Assembly (NCBI RefSeq): GCF_003259845.1 | Contig: NZ_QLMJ01000005.1 | Span: forward strand, 186,001-250,000 | Origin: Actinoplanes lutulentus | GTDB lineage: Bacteria; Actinomycetota; Actinomycetes; Mycobacteriales; Micromonosporaceae | DNA length: 64,000 bases | Direction: 5' to 3' | Shown: in pieces, positions 1-7,778 of the stretch | Numbering within the stretch: position 1 is the stretch's first letter | How the letters are laid out: every line of letters starts with the position of its first letter | Position numbers and translations under genes: made by a program | Notes under the pieces: generated by a model | What the model saw: only the letters and a program-made list of their open reading frames with translations | What the model was told of the DNA's origin: nothing | Database searches by the model: none

Positions 1-25
1 ACGACCTGATTTTGGGTACGCAAGA

Positions 26-58
26 AGGCCGCCGACCGCTGGAAGCGGTCGACGGCCT
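26..58 (-). terminator. Hairpin after the LacI-family gene
   Basis: Nested stem-loop: AGGCCG pairs with CGGCCT outside and GACCGCT with AGCGGTC inside. It begins just beyond the stop codon of the minus-strand LacI gene and is a plausible terminator for it. No long T tract follows, which is usual in GC-rich actinobacteria. Confidence 0.6.
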
Positions 59-70
59 GCTGTGCCTTTT

Positions 71-1066
71 CTAGTGCGTGGGTGCCGGCCCCGTGGAGCC
101 GCGGACCACCAGCTCCGGTTCGAAGAGCAGCTCGTCGCTGAGGACCCGGGCCTCCTCGATCTGGCTGACCAGGATGTCCACCGCTGCCTGGCCCATCGTC
201 TCGATCGGCTGGCGCACCGTGGTCAGCGGCGGATCGGTGCAGGTCATGAACGCGGAGTCGTCGAAACCGACCACCGACACGTCGGCCGGCACGGCCTTGC
301 CCAGCCGGCGGGCGGCCCGGATCGCGCCCAGGGCGAGCACGTCGCTGGCGCAGATGATGCCGGTGACGCCGCGCTCCACCAGTTTCGTCGCGGCGACCCG
401 GGCGCCCTCCATCGAGAAGCTGGAACGCTCGACGAACGAGGGGTTGTCGCCGGCGACCTGGATCATCGCGGCGAGCTTGCGGCCGGACGGGACGTGCCCC
501 TCCGGGCCGAGGACCATGCCGATCCGCTCGTGGCCCAGCGAGCGCAGGTGGCCCCACGCCTGCTCGACAGCGACCGCGTCGTCGGTGGAGACCCGGGGGA
601 AGCCCAGCTCGTCGACGCCCGCGTTGACCAGCACGACCGGGAGGCCACGGTCGGTGAGGCGGCGGTAGTGCTCGTGCGAGGCGTCGGTCAACGCGTACGA
701 CCCACCGGCGAATATGACGCCGGAGACCTGGTGGTCGAGCAGCATCTCGACGTAATCCGACTCGGGGACGCCGCCGATCGTGCGGGCGCAGAGGGCCGGG
801 GTGAAGCCGCGCTGCGCCAGCGAGCCGGTGACCACCTCGGCCAGGGCCGGGAAGATCGGGTTCTGCAGCTCGGGCAGGACCAGGCCGACGAGGCGGGCGC
901 GCTCGCCGCGGAGTTTGGTGGGCCGCTCGTAGCCCAGCACATCGAGGGCGGTGAGAACCGATGTGCGGGTGGCCTCGGAGACGCCGCTGCGCCCGTTGAG
1001 CACCCGGCTGACGGTCGCCTCACTGACCCCGGCTTTCTTTGCCACCTCGGCAAGACGTTTGGTCAC
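71..1066 (-). CDS. LacI-family transcriptional regulator
   Basis: 331 aa, the normal LacI/GalR length. Residues 1-55 carry the LacI helix-turn-helix (RLAEVAKKAGVSEATVSRVL) and hinge; about 60-325 form the periplasmic-binding-protein-like effector domain, with the family C-terminal motifs DVSVVGFDD and LTTVRQP. It should be a DNA-binding repressor answering to a sugar or related ligand. The ligand cannot be read from the sequence. A 12-bp perfect palindrome with a central CG lies 41 bp upstream of the start and is a likely autoregulatory operator. The neighbouring genes are not sugar genes, so the regulated transporter or glycosidase may lie left of the window. Confidence 0.93.
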   Translation of the reverse strand: MTKRLAEVAKKAGVSEATVSRVLNGRSGVSEATRTSVLTALDVLGYERPTKLRGERARLVGLVLPELQNPIFPALAEVVTGSLAQRGFTPALCARTIGGVPESDYVEMLLDHQVSGVIFAGGSYALTDASHEHYRRLTDRGLPVVLVNAGVDELGFPRVSTDDAVAVEQAWGHLRSLGHERIGMVLGPEGHVPSGRKLAAMIQVAGDNPSFVERSSFSMEGARVAATKLVERGVTGIICASDVLALGAIRAARRLGKAVPADVSVVGFDDSAFMTCTDPPLTTVRQPIETMGQAAVDILVSQIEEARVLSDELLFEPELVVRGSTGPAPTH

Positions 1067-1107
1067 GTCGGAATCCTACGTCAGAAACTTGCAAAAACTG
1101 AACCGTG

Positions 1108-1119
1108 CGAAGCGCTTCG
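1108..1119. promoter_or_regulatory. LacI-type operator palindrome
   Basis: CGAAGCGCTTCG is a perfect 12-bp palindrome with a central CG step and an AAGCGCTT core, the form typical of LacI/GalR/CcpA-family operators. It sits between the start of the LacI gene (minus strand, 1066) and the plus-strand gene at 1260, so it could control either. Confidence 0.6.
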
Positions 1120-1259
1120 AGGGAGGCCGATTTGGCTGTGCTTGCAAGCGGTGAGCAGCGGTACGGCGACCAGCGCACCCGTGTTCAGGCAAAACGCCCC
1201 GGAAGCGGTGGTCCGGATGGGATGTTTTACGACAACCGGGAGAAAGGGGCCGCCACCAC

Positions 1260-1757
1260 ATGTCCGACTGGCAGCAGGACGAAGCCGTGCAGGACGACTG
1301 GTCGGCGGGTGCCCAGGGGCGGCAGCGCGACTCCGTGTTCCGGCTCGCCAACGTCAGCAACGACATGGCCACCGCGACCCAGGCGGCGGTGCGGGCGGCC
1401 GAGACCGCGGTCCAGGTGATCCAGCGGCTCGAAGCGAGCAGCACCGAGATCGGCAAGGTCGTGCAGCTCATCGCCACGATCGCGAAACAGACCAACCTGC
1501 TGGCGCTCAACGCGACCATCGAGGCGGCACGGGCCGGTGACGCCGGCCGCGGGTTCGCCGTGGTCGCGAGCGAGGTCAAGGACCTGGCGAACGAGACCGC
1601 CACGGCCACGAACGACATCGGTACGCAGGTCGGCGGGATCCGCTCGGACACCCAGAACGCGGTCTCCGCCATCGAGGAGATGCAAGGGCTCATCGAAGAG
1701 CTGGACCGCTGCCAGAAGGTGATCAGCGGCATCGTCGTGGAGCAGCAGGCCGGCTGA
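1260..1757 (+). CDS. Orphan methyl-accepting chemotaxis signalling-domain protein
   Basis: 165 aa with no membrane segment and no sensor domain. Residues about 60-120 match the hairpin tip of chemoreceptor signalling domains, the segment that contacts CheA/CheW ([30 protein letters not shown]). Complete signalling domains have roughly 100 residues of coiled coil on each side, so both arms are shortened here. It may be a soluble mini-receptor, a scaffold or a remnant of a larger receptor. No other chemotaxis gene lies nearby. An AG-rich segment (GAGAAAGGGG) about 10 nt upstream supports the ATG. The call of the domain is firm; whether it still signals is open. Confidence 0.8.
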   Translation: MSDWQQDEAVQDDWSAGAQGRQRDSVFRLANVSNDMATATQAAVRAAETAVQVIQRLEASSTEIGKVVQLIATIAKQTNLLALNATIEAARAGDAGRGFAVVASEVKDLANETATATNDIGTQVGGIRSDTQNAVSAIEEMQGLIEELDRCQKVISGIVVEQQAG

Positions 1758-1784
1758 CCCGGCGGGTTTGCAACAATCCCCGCC

Positions 1785-2186
1785 ATGGCGAAACGGCGTG
1801 CTTCCTCCTCGACCTGTTCGTGCGGCTCTCCGGCGTACCAAAGCTGTTGTCAGACCTTGCACGACGGGAAGCCGGCGGCGAGTCCGGAAGCTCTCATGCG
1901 CTCGCGTTTCAGCGCGTATGCGCGGGGACGCACCGACTACGTCTACCGCACCTGGCATCCGGAGACCCGGCCGGAGCACGAGGCCGACCTCGCCGACGAG
2001 CCAAACCTTTCTTGGGTACGCCTTGAGGTGCTCGACACGACCGGCGGAGGCATGTTCGACGCCGAGGGGACCGTCCGCTTCCGTGCGCATTACCGGGAGG
2101 GCGGCAAGCCCGGCGTGATGGAAGAGCTGAGCCGCTTCGTCCGGCACGAGGGACAGTGGGTTTACTGGGGTCCCTTACCGCTGTAG
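1785..2186 (+). CDS. YchJ-family (UPF0225) protein with SEC-C metal-binding motif
   Basis: 133 aa. The N terminus has the SEC-C/YchJ zinc-type cysteine cluster (CSCGSPAYQSCC), followed by the YchJ motif ALMRSRFSAYARG and a SnoaL/NTF2-like fold ending RHEGQWVYWG. Family function is unknown. It lies 22 bp upstream of tryptophan 2,3-dioxygenase on the same strand and is probably cotranscribed with it, though nothing in the family links it to tryptophan. Confidence 0.85.
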   Translation: MAKRRASSSTCSCGSPAYQSCCQTLHDGKPAASPEALMRSRFSAYARGRTDYVYRTWHPETRPEHEADLADEPNLSWVRLEVLDTTGGGMFDAEGTVRFRAHYREGGKPGVMEELSRFVRHEGQWVYWGPLPL

Positions 2187-2208
2187 ATCGTCGACGAGGA
2201 GAACGAAG

Positions 2209-3060
2209 ATGCCGGCTCAACGGCCGCTCGAGGACGGGATTGTCCGCGACTTCAAGGTCAACCTCTCGTACGGGGAGTACCTGCACCTCGACGAGATCCT
2301 CGAGGCGCAGCATCCGGTGAGCCGGCCCGCGCACCACGACGAGCTGCTTTTCATCCTCCAGCACCAGACGTCCGAGCTCTGGCTGAAACTGGTCATCCAC
2401 GAGCTGCGGGCGGTGCAGCAGTACCTGGCGAAGGACGAGCTGCGCCCGGCGCTCAAGGGCCTGGCCCGGGTCAAGCACATCCAGCGCACCCTGACCGAGC
2501 AGTGGTCCGTGCTGGCCACGCTCACCCCGACCGAGTACGCGGAGTTCCGCAGCTTCCTCGGGACGTCGTCGGGTTTCCAGTCGTACCAGTACCGGGCGAT
2601 CGAGTTCCTGCTCGGCAACAAGGACCGCCGGATGCTGACCATCTTCGACGAGCAACCGGCCGCGCGGGCGCTGCTGGAGGACGCGCTGGCGACCCCGTCG
2701 GTCTATGACGAGTTCCTGCACTTCCTGGCGCGGCGCGGCCACGATGTGCCGGTGGAGATCCTGCAGCGGGACGTCACCGAACCCTGGGACTATCGATCGG
2801 ATCTTGTCGCGGTCTTCCGGCGGATCTACGAGAACGCGGACCAGAACTGGGACGTCTACGAGGCCTGTGAGGAGCTCGTCGACCTGGAGGAGAACTTCCA
2901 GCTCTGGCGGTTCCGGCACCTCAAGACGGTGGAACGGACGATCGGCGTGAAACGGGGCACCGGCGGTTCGAGTGGGGTCTCGTTCCTGAAGGCGGCTCTC
3001 GATTTGACATTCTTCCCGGAGCTTTACGCCGTCCGTACCGAGATCGGAGTACCTCGTTGA
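2209..3060 (+). CDS. kynA: Tryptophan 2,3-dioxygenase
   Basis: 283 aa haem enzyme opening the indole ring of L-tryptophan to N-formylkynurenine, first step of the kynurenine pathway. Family motifs include YGEYLHLDEIL and HQTSELWLK (residues 52-60), the substrate/haem pocket, then FRSFLGTSSGFQSYQYR and ENFQLWRFRHLKTVERTIG near the end, all characteristic of bacterial TDO. Length is normal. The stop overlaps the TTG start of kynureninase (TTGA), so the two are translationally coupled. The operon runs YchJ, kynA, kynU, amidohydrolase. Confidence 0.97.
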   Translation: MPAQRPLEDGIVRDFKVNLSYGEYLHLDEILEAQHPVSRPAHHDELLFILQHQTSELWLKLVIHELRAVQQYLAKDELRPALKGLARVKHIQRTLTEQWSVLATLTPTEYAEFRSFLGTSSGFQSYQYRAIEFLLGNKDRRMLTIFDEQPAARALLEDALATPSVYDEFLHFLARRGHDVPVEILQRDVTEPWDYRSDLVAVFRRIYENADQNWDVYEACEELVDLEENFQLWRFRHLKTVERTIGVKRGTGGSSGVSFLKAALDLTFFPELYAVRTEIGVPR

Positions 3061-4283
3061 GCGACTTGCTGGGCCGTGCCACGGCTTTGGATGCGGCTGA
3101 CCCGCTCGCGTCGTACCGGGACAGGTTCCTCACCGCGCCCGCGTCCGACCTGCTTTCGTACCTGGACGGCAACTCGCTGGGCCGGCCCCTCGAAGCGACC
3201 GCCGCCCTGATGGAGGACTTCATCCGCCGGCAGTGGGGCGGCCGGCTGATCCGTGGCTGGACCGACGGCTGGCTGGACTGGCCGACCACCCTCGGTGACC
3301 GGCTCGGCTCCATCGCCCTCGGTGCGGCGGCCGGACAGACCGTGATCGGCGACTCCACCACGGTGCTGATCTACAAGCTGGCGCGGGCCGCCGTCGACGC
3401 CCGTCCGGGCCGCGACCGGGTGGTGCTGGACACCGACAACTTCCCGACCGACCGCTATGTCCTGGAGGGCATCGCTGCCGAGCGGGGCCTGGAGCTGGTC
3501 TGGATCTCGACGGACCCGGTTTCCGGTGTGCACCCCGATCAGGTCTCTTCGGTTGTCGACGAGCGGACCGCGCTCGTGCTGTTCAGCCACGTCGCCTACC
3601 GGTCGGGTTGGCTTGCCGACATCGCGGAGATCAACCGGATCGCCCACGCGGCCGGCGCGCTGACCATGTGGGACCTGTGCCACTCGGCCGGTTCGGTGCC
3701 GATCTCGCTCGACGAGTGGGGTGTCGACCTCGCCGTCGGGTGCACGTACAAGTACCTCAACGGCGGGCCGGGTGCGCCCGCTTTCGCGTACCTGCGGCGG
3801 GAGCTGCAGGACTCGCTGCGCCAGCCGATCCAGGGCTGGATGGGACACCGGGCGTCGTTCGAGATGGGACACGGCCACGAGCCCGCGCCGGGGATTCGCG
3901 CGCTGCTCAGCGGTACGCCGGCGATCCTCGCGATGGTTCCGCTGCACGCCAACCTCGACATGCTGGCCGAGGCCGGCATCGAGGAGGTCCGGACCAAGTC
4001 GCTGCTGCTGACGGATTACGTACTGGATCTGGCGGATCAATGGCTCGCGCCGTTCGGGGTCGAGGTCGTGAGCCCGCGTGAGCAGGCGCGGCGCGGTGGG
4101 CACGTGACGCTGCGGCGGGCCGGGTTCGAGGCGCTGCTGGAGCCGCTCTGGGACAGCGGGGTCATCCCGGATTACCGGCGGCCGGACGGGCTGCGGATCG
4201 GGCCGGCGCCGTTGAGCACCAGCTTCACCGAGGTGCACCAGGGCTTGGCGGTGCTGCGCGATTTGCTGGAGAAGCAGCGATGA
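3057..4283 (+). CDS. kynU: Kynureninase
   Basis: 408 aa PLP enzyme of fold type I, cleaving kynurenine to anthranilate and alanine. It shows the N-terminal YLDGNSLGRP motif, DTDNFPTDRYV, and the PLP-lysine motif GCTYKYLNGGPG with Lys232 as the expected Schiff-base residue. The start is taken as TTG at 3057, overlapping the kynA stop by 3 bp; no better in-frame start precedes the conserved region. The stop overlaps the next ATG (ATGA). Together with kynA it takes tryptophan to anthranilate once the formyl group is removed. Confidence 0.96.
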   Translation: MSDLLGRATALDAADPLASYRDRFLTAPASDLLSYLDGNSLGRPLEATAALMEDFIRRQWGGRLIRGWTDGWLDWPTTLGDRLGSIALGAAAGQTVIGDSTTVLIYKLARAAVDARPGRDRVVLDTDNFPTDRYVLEGIAAERGLELVWISTDPVSGVHPDQVSSVVDERTALVLFSHVAYRSGWLADIAEINRIAHAAGALTMWDLCHSAGSVPISLDEWGVDLAVGCTYKYLNGGPGAPAFAYLRRELQDSLRQPIQGWMGHRASFEMGHGHEPAPGIRALLSGTPAILAMVPLHANLDMLAEAGIEEVRTKSLLLTDYVLDLADQWLAPFGVEVVSPREQARRGGHVTLRRAGFEALLEPLWDSGVIPDYRRPDGLRIGPAPLSTSFTEVHQGLAVLRDLLEKQR

Positions 4284-5491
4284 GCGCTGCTCCTACTGAT
4301 GGTGGCGCGGCTGGCACGGCGGCGGCGGACGGCGCGGCTGGCGCCGGCGCTGGCGCGGCGGGCTTTGGCGCTGGTGCGGCGGTGGACGGCGCGGCTGGCT
4401 CTGGCGCCGGTGGTGGTTGTTGCGGTGGGCTTTCCGGTGGCGGGTGCGGGGTCTCGGCTCTGCGGGACGGCTGCGCGACGCCGGTGAAGTGGCTGATCGC
4501 GGACTCGGTCTGGTGGGGTGGGCGGCTCCGCAAGGGCGTCGCGCTGCGGGTCGGCGACGACGGCGTGATCAAGCCGGTCCCGGCCGAGCTGGCCCCGGTC
4601 TCCGGGACCCGGCGTTACCCGGGGACGCTGCTGCCCGGCCTCGTCGACGCGCACGTGCACTCGGCGCTGGTTGATCTCGGTGCCGTCCGGGCCGGTGGGA
4701 TCGGGTCGGTGTGGGACCTCGGCGGCGTACCGTCGGCGGTCGAAGATCTTGCCGCACGCGCCCGGCAGCCGGGCTCGAAGCTGCCACGCATTCGCTATGC
4801 CGGTCCGTTTTTGATCGCTCCTGGCGGTTATCCGAGCGACCGTCCGTGGGCGCCCGCCGGTAGTTGGCGCGAGATCAACTCGCCCGCTGACGCCGGTGTG
4901 GCGGTTGCCGAGGCCTGGTCGTCCGGCGCCACGCTGATCAAGGTGACCGCGCACGCCGGCGGGCCGATGCTGCCGCAGGACACGCTGCGGGCGCTGGTCG
5001 GCGCCGCGCACGCGTCCGGGCTCGAGGTTGTCGCACACGCCGAAGGCGCCGGAACGGTAGCCGCCGCACTGGCCGCCGGAGTCGGCATCCTGGCGCATAC
5101 GCCCTGGACAGAGCGGCTCGATGGGGCACTCACCCGGGCCTGCGCTTCGCGCATGCGATGGATCAGCACGCTCGACATCCACGGCTGGGGAGATCCGGAC
5201 CCGGCGAGGGAGATCGCCGTCGACAACTTGCGGCGCTTCCTTTCGTACGGGGGAAGCGTCCGGTACGGCACCGACCTGGGCAACGGCCCGCTGCCGGCCG
5301 GCGTCAACACGCGCGAGCTGGAGTCGCTGCGGGGCGCGGGCCTGAACCCGAGTGCGATCCTGACGGCGATGACCGAAAGCGATAGCTCCGAGGTGGCCTG
5401 GGTAGCGGCCGGCCTGGAGCTGGACCCGGACGGTTTCGCCGCGTCACTGGCAACCGCCCGGGTGGTAGACGAGACCGTCCGCCCGCACTGA
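4280..5491 (+). CDS. Metal-dependent amidohydrolase of the kynurenine operon
   Basis: 403 aa, imidazolonepropionase-like amidohydrolase. Metal-site motifs are visible: DAHVHS (His125, His127), KVTAHAGG, VVAHAEG, LAHTPW and YGTDLGNG. It is translationally coupled to kynU (ATGA at 4280-4283). The first 68 residues are an Ala/Gly-rich low-complexity stretch with repeated DGAAGAGAG-like runs, not part of the fold; the globular enzyme seems to begin at VKWLIADS, where an in-frame GTG at 4484 could be an alternative start. No KynB-type formamidase was found, so this enzyme may deformylate N-formylkynurenine. That role is inferred from position only. Confidence 0.85.
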   Translation: MSAAPTDGGAAGTAAADGAAGAGAGAAGFGAGAAVDGAAGSGAGGGCCGGLSGGGCGVSALRDGCATPVKWLIADSVWWGGRLRKGVALRVGDDGVIKPVPAELAPVSGTRRYPGTLLPGLVDAHVHSALVDLGAVRAGGIGSVWDLGGVPSAVEDLAARARQPGSKLPRIRYAGPFLIAPGGYPSDRPWAPAGSWREINSPADAGVAVAEAWSSGATLIKVTAHAGGPMLPQDTLRALVGAAHASGLEVVAHAEGAGTVAAALAAGVGILAHTPWTERLDGALTRACASRMRWISTLDIHGWGDPDPAREIAVDNLRRFLSYGGSVRYGTDLGNGPLPAGVNTRELESLRGAGLNPSAILTAMTESDSSEVAWVAAGLELDPDGFAASLATARVVDETVRPH

Positions 5492-5508
5492 CAGCTCACG
5501 CTCCCTGT

Positions 5509-5608
5509 GTGTCGACTTCGGGCGCGGATCGCACCCAAAGTCGACACGCGGGGGTCGCACGCCTGCTGTGTGTTGAGTTGGGGTGCGGAGTGCACCCGAA
5601 CTCGACAC
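5509..5608. repeat. Pair of 39-bp palindromes (family I), 61-bp pitch
   Basis: Two palindromic units fill the gap between convergent genes: 5509-5547 (arms GTGTCGACTT and AAGTCGACAC, perfect) and 5570-5608 (arms GTGTTGAGTT and AACTCGACAC, one mismatch; inner GGGTGC/GCACCC perfect). Starts are exactly 61 bp apart with a 22-bp spacer. The same 39-bp unit occurs at 22783, 22844, 44578, 54462 and 54523. The position between convergent stops would also allow a bidirectional terminator role. Confidence 0.85.
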
Positions 5609-5622
5609 GCTGGGAGTGGGGG

Positions 5623-6642
5623 TCAGAGGGTTACGGCGGTGCCTGTTGTGGCGGACTGGCGGGCGGCGTCGAGGACCTCCATGGCGCGTACCGAGTCCCA
5701 GGGGTCGACCGGCAGCGCGCCGGTGCCCAGGACGGCCTCGGCCACCGCGGGGTAGAAGGAGTCCCAGCGGCCCCGGCAGCTCTCCACCGGCGCGCCGGTC
5801 GCGCCGCGGAAGAGGTGGCCCCAGCGGTGCTCGGGCTCGACGCCCCAGCGGTCGCCCAGCTTCGCCGGGGTCTTGCCCGCCTTGAGCAGGGTCTCCTGGT
5901 AATCCAGGTCCGGTGAGATGAACGTGCCGGCCGTGCCGGTGACCCGGAAACGAGGACCCGGGCCGGCCTGGCGCCAGCTGCCCCACAGGTGCGACTCGAC
6001 GCCACTCGCGTGGTGCAGGGCCACGAACCAGTCGTCGTCGAGGGGCTCGCCGCGCATCTCCGCGTAGACCCGGGTGGCCGGGCCGTGCAGCTGCAGCGCC
6101 TGGTCGACCAGGTGGGAGCCGAAGTCGAGCAGCGTGCCGCCACCGGCGGCCGGGGGCTCGCGGTCCGGCGCCCAGCGTTCCATCCGCGACTCGAAGCGGC
6201 GGATCTCGCCGAGGCGGCCGTCGTCGATCAGCTTGCGGATGGTCAGGAAGTCGGAGTCGTACCGCCGGTTCTGGTAGACGGTGAGCAGCACGCCCGCCTC
6301 CTCGGCGGACGTCACCACCTTGCGGGCGGCCGCCGCGTCCAGGGCGAAAGGCTTGTCGACCACCACGGCCAGGCCCGCCGCGATGGCCTCGGCGGCCAGC
6401 TCGGCATGGGTGGACGCCGGGGTGGAGATCGCCACGGCCTGGACGCCGGCGGCGGCCAGAGCGGCGATGGAGTCGTACGCCTCGACACCCGGCAACTGCT
6501 CCGCGACCTGGGCCCGGCGCTCCGCGGAGGTGGTGACCACGCCGACGAACTCGATGTTCGGAGCAGAGGCGATCAGGGGCGCGTGGAAGACGCGTCCACC
6601 GGTGCCGTAGCCGACCAGCCCGAACTTAACCCGCTCGATCAT
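5623..6642 (-). CDS. Gfo/Idh/MocA-family oxidoreductase
   Basis: 339 aa. N-terminal Rossmann domain with GLVGYGTGGRVFHAP (residues 8-22) and the family signature DKP at 96-98 within VVVDKPFALDA, followed by the C-terminal alpha/beta domain (LLDFGSHLVDQALQLHG). Expected to oxidise or reduce a sugar, inositol or related substrate with NAD(P); the substrate is not evident. The open frame extends to 6876, but the chosen ATG at 6642 begins directly at the Rossmann fold and the upstream segment has no family resemblance. It is transcribed alone, away from the methyltransferase at 6864. Confidence 0.9.
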   Translation of the reverse strand: MIERVKFGLVGYGTGGRVFHAPLIASAPNIEFVGVVTTSAERRAQVAEQLPGVEAYDSIAALAAAGVQAVAISTPASTHAELAAEAIAAGLAVVVDKPFALDAAAARKVVTSAEEAGVLLTVYQNRRYDSDFLTIRKLIDDGRLGEIRRFESRMERWAPDREPPAAGGGTLLDFGSHLVDQALQLHGPATRVYAEMRGEPLDDDWFVALHHASGVESHLWGSWRQAGPGPRFRVTGTAGTFISPDLDYQETLLKAGKTPAKLGDRWGVEPEHRWGHLFRGATGAPVESCRGRWDSFYPAVAEAVLGTGALPVDPWDSVRAMEVLDAARQSATTGTAVTL

Positions 6643-6863
6643 GTCCGGAAGTTTTTCACATCCGTTGCCATCCTGTTGCACACGATCTCCGCCGTTACGT
6701 GTGATGCACGCCCCATCACTCAGGGTGTATCGCAAGTCGAGGCAGTTCGTCGTGCGGATTGCGCACACAAGGACGTGCGATCTAGCGAAAGGGCAGGTGC
6801 GGCCCCTGTCAGATGGATGACGGGGGCAGCCGATCGGGCTCTCGCCGATGTTCAATCGGTCCC

Positions 6864-7691
6864 ATGGAACCCGCACAGAAGGAACGGACCCCGTTCGCCG
6901 ACATCGACGGCTTGCCGGCCTCGATGTCCGCGATGGTGCTCGACGCCCTCACCGAGATGGGCCGGCATACCGAGATCCGGCGGGTTCGCCGTGTCGCGTT
7001 CGACATGCTGCGCCCACGCCCGGGTCAGCGGTTGCTGGACGCGGGTTCCGGGAGTGGCGATGTGGCCCGCCGGCTCGCCGCCGAGGTGTCGCCCACCGGC
7101 GAGGTGATCGCCCTGGACCACTCGGCGTCGATCACGGCCGCCGCGGTCGCCCGGCACGACGGCAGCAACGTGCGGTACGTGACCGGCGACGTCGGCGCCA
7201 TGGACCTGCCCTCGGACAGTGTCGACGGGGTCTGGTGCGAGCGCGTCCTGCAGCACGTGGACAGCGCCGATCGATCGATCGGCGAGCTGATCCGGGTGAC
7301 CCGGCCGGGCGGGCGGATCTGCCTGATCGACACCGACTGGTCGTCGCTCGGCTTCGACGGGATGCCGGCCGGTCTCGGCGAGGTGGTGATGGCCCACGTC
7401 CGGGGTCACTTCACGCCGAAACAGCACGACATGGGGCGTACGCTGCGGCGCCGCCTCGTGGCGAACGGTCTGAGCGGCATCACCGCGACGCCGGTGACCT
7501 GTGTTTTCACCACGCCGGAGTCGGCGGCCGTGGTGCTGCCGATGGTCAACCCGCGGGTGCCGGAGGAGACCTGGGCGACGCCGCCCGGCCTGCGCGACGA
7601 GTGGCTGGCCTGCGTCGACGCGGCCGGAGCGAGCGGGACGTTCCTGGCGGTGCTGACGATCTGGGTGGTCGCCGGCACGGTGCCGGGCTGA
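6864..7691 (+). CDS. Class I SAM-dependent methyltransferase
   Basis: 275 aa from ATG 6864. Motif I is LLDAGSGSGDVARRL, motif II VIALDHS, then GDVGAMDLPSDSVDGVWCERVLQHV and the post-motif GGRICLIDTDW, as in UbiE/Methyltransf_11 enzymes. The substrate is unknown. No good ribosome site precedes the ATG; an in-frame start at 6813 would add 17 residues without family similarity. The final codons overlap the first copy of a 39-bp direct repeat. Confidence 0.88.
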   Translation: MEPAQKERTPFADIDGLPASMSAMVLDALTEMGRHTEIRRVRRVAFDMLRPRPGQRLLDAGSGSGDVARRLAAEVSPTGEVIALDHSASITAAAVARHDGSNVRYVTGDVGAMDLPSDSVDGVWCERVLQHVDSADRSIGELIRVTRPGGRICLIDTDWSSLGFDGMPAGLGEVVMAHVRGHFTPKQHDMGRTLRRRLVANGLSGITATPVTCVFTTPESAAVVLPMVNPRVPEETWATPPGLRDEWLACVDAAGASGTFLAVLTIWVVAGTVPG

Positions 7692-7768
7692 AACGGTGCC
7701 AGCGCTGAAACAGCGCCGGCCTGGACAGCGCCGGGCTGAAACGGTGCCAGCGCTGAAACAGCGCCGGC
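7682..7768. repeat. 39-bp direct repeat, two identical copies
   Basis: The 39-bp sequence at 7682-7720 (GCCGGGCTGAAACGG to AACAGCGCCGGC) recurs without change at 7730-7768, separated by 9 bp. The first copy contains the methyltransferase stop codon, and the block ends 10 bp before the stop of the convergent GH130 gene. It contains self-complementary CCGGC/GCCGG and CAGCGCTG pieces, so it may act as a bidirectional terminator. It is unrelated in sequence to the 39-bp family I palindrome. Confidence 0.9.
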
Positions 7769-7778
7769 ACCGTGATCA

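Noticed and set aside
5509..5608. Repeat-spacer-repeat look of the family I pairs (39-bp repeat, 22-bp spacer), suggesting a tiny CRISPR array
   Set aside because: Only two repeats per locus, repeats differ between copies and are palindromic over their full length, and there are no cas genes or leader.
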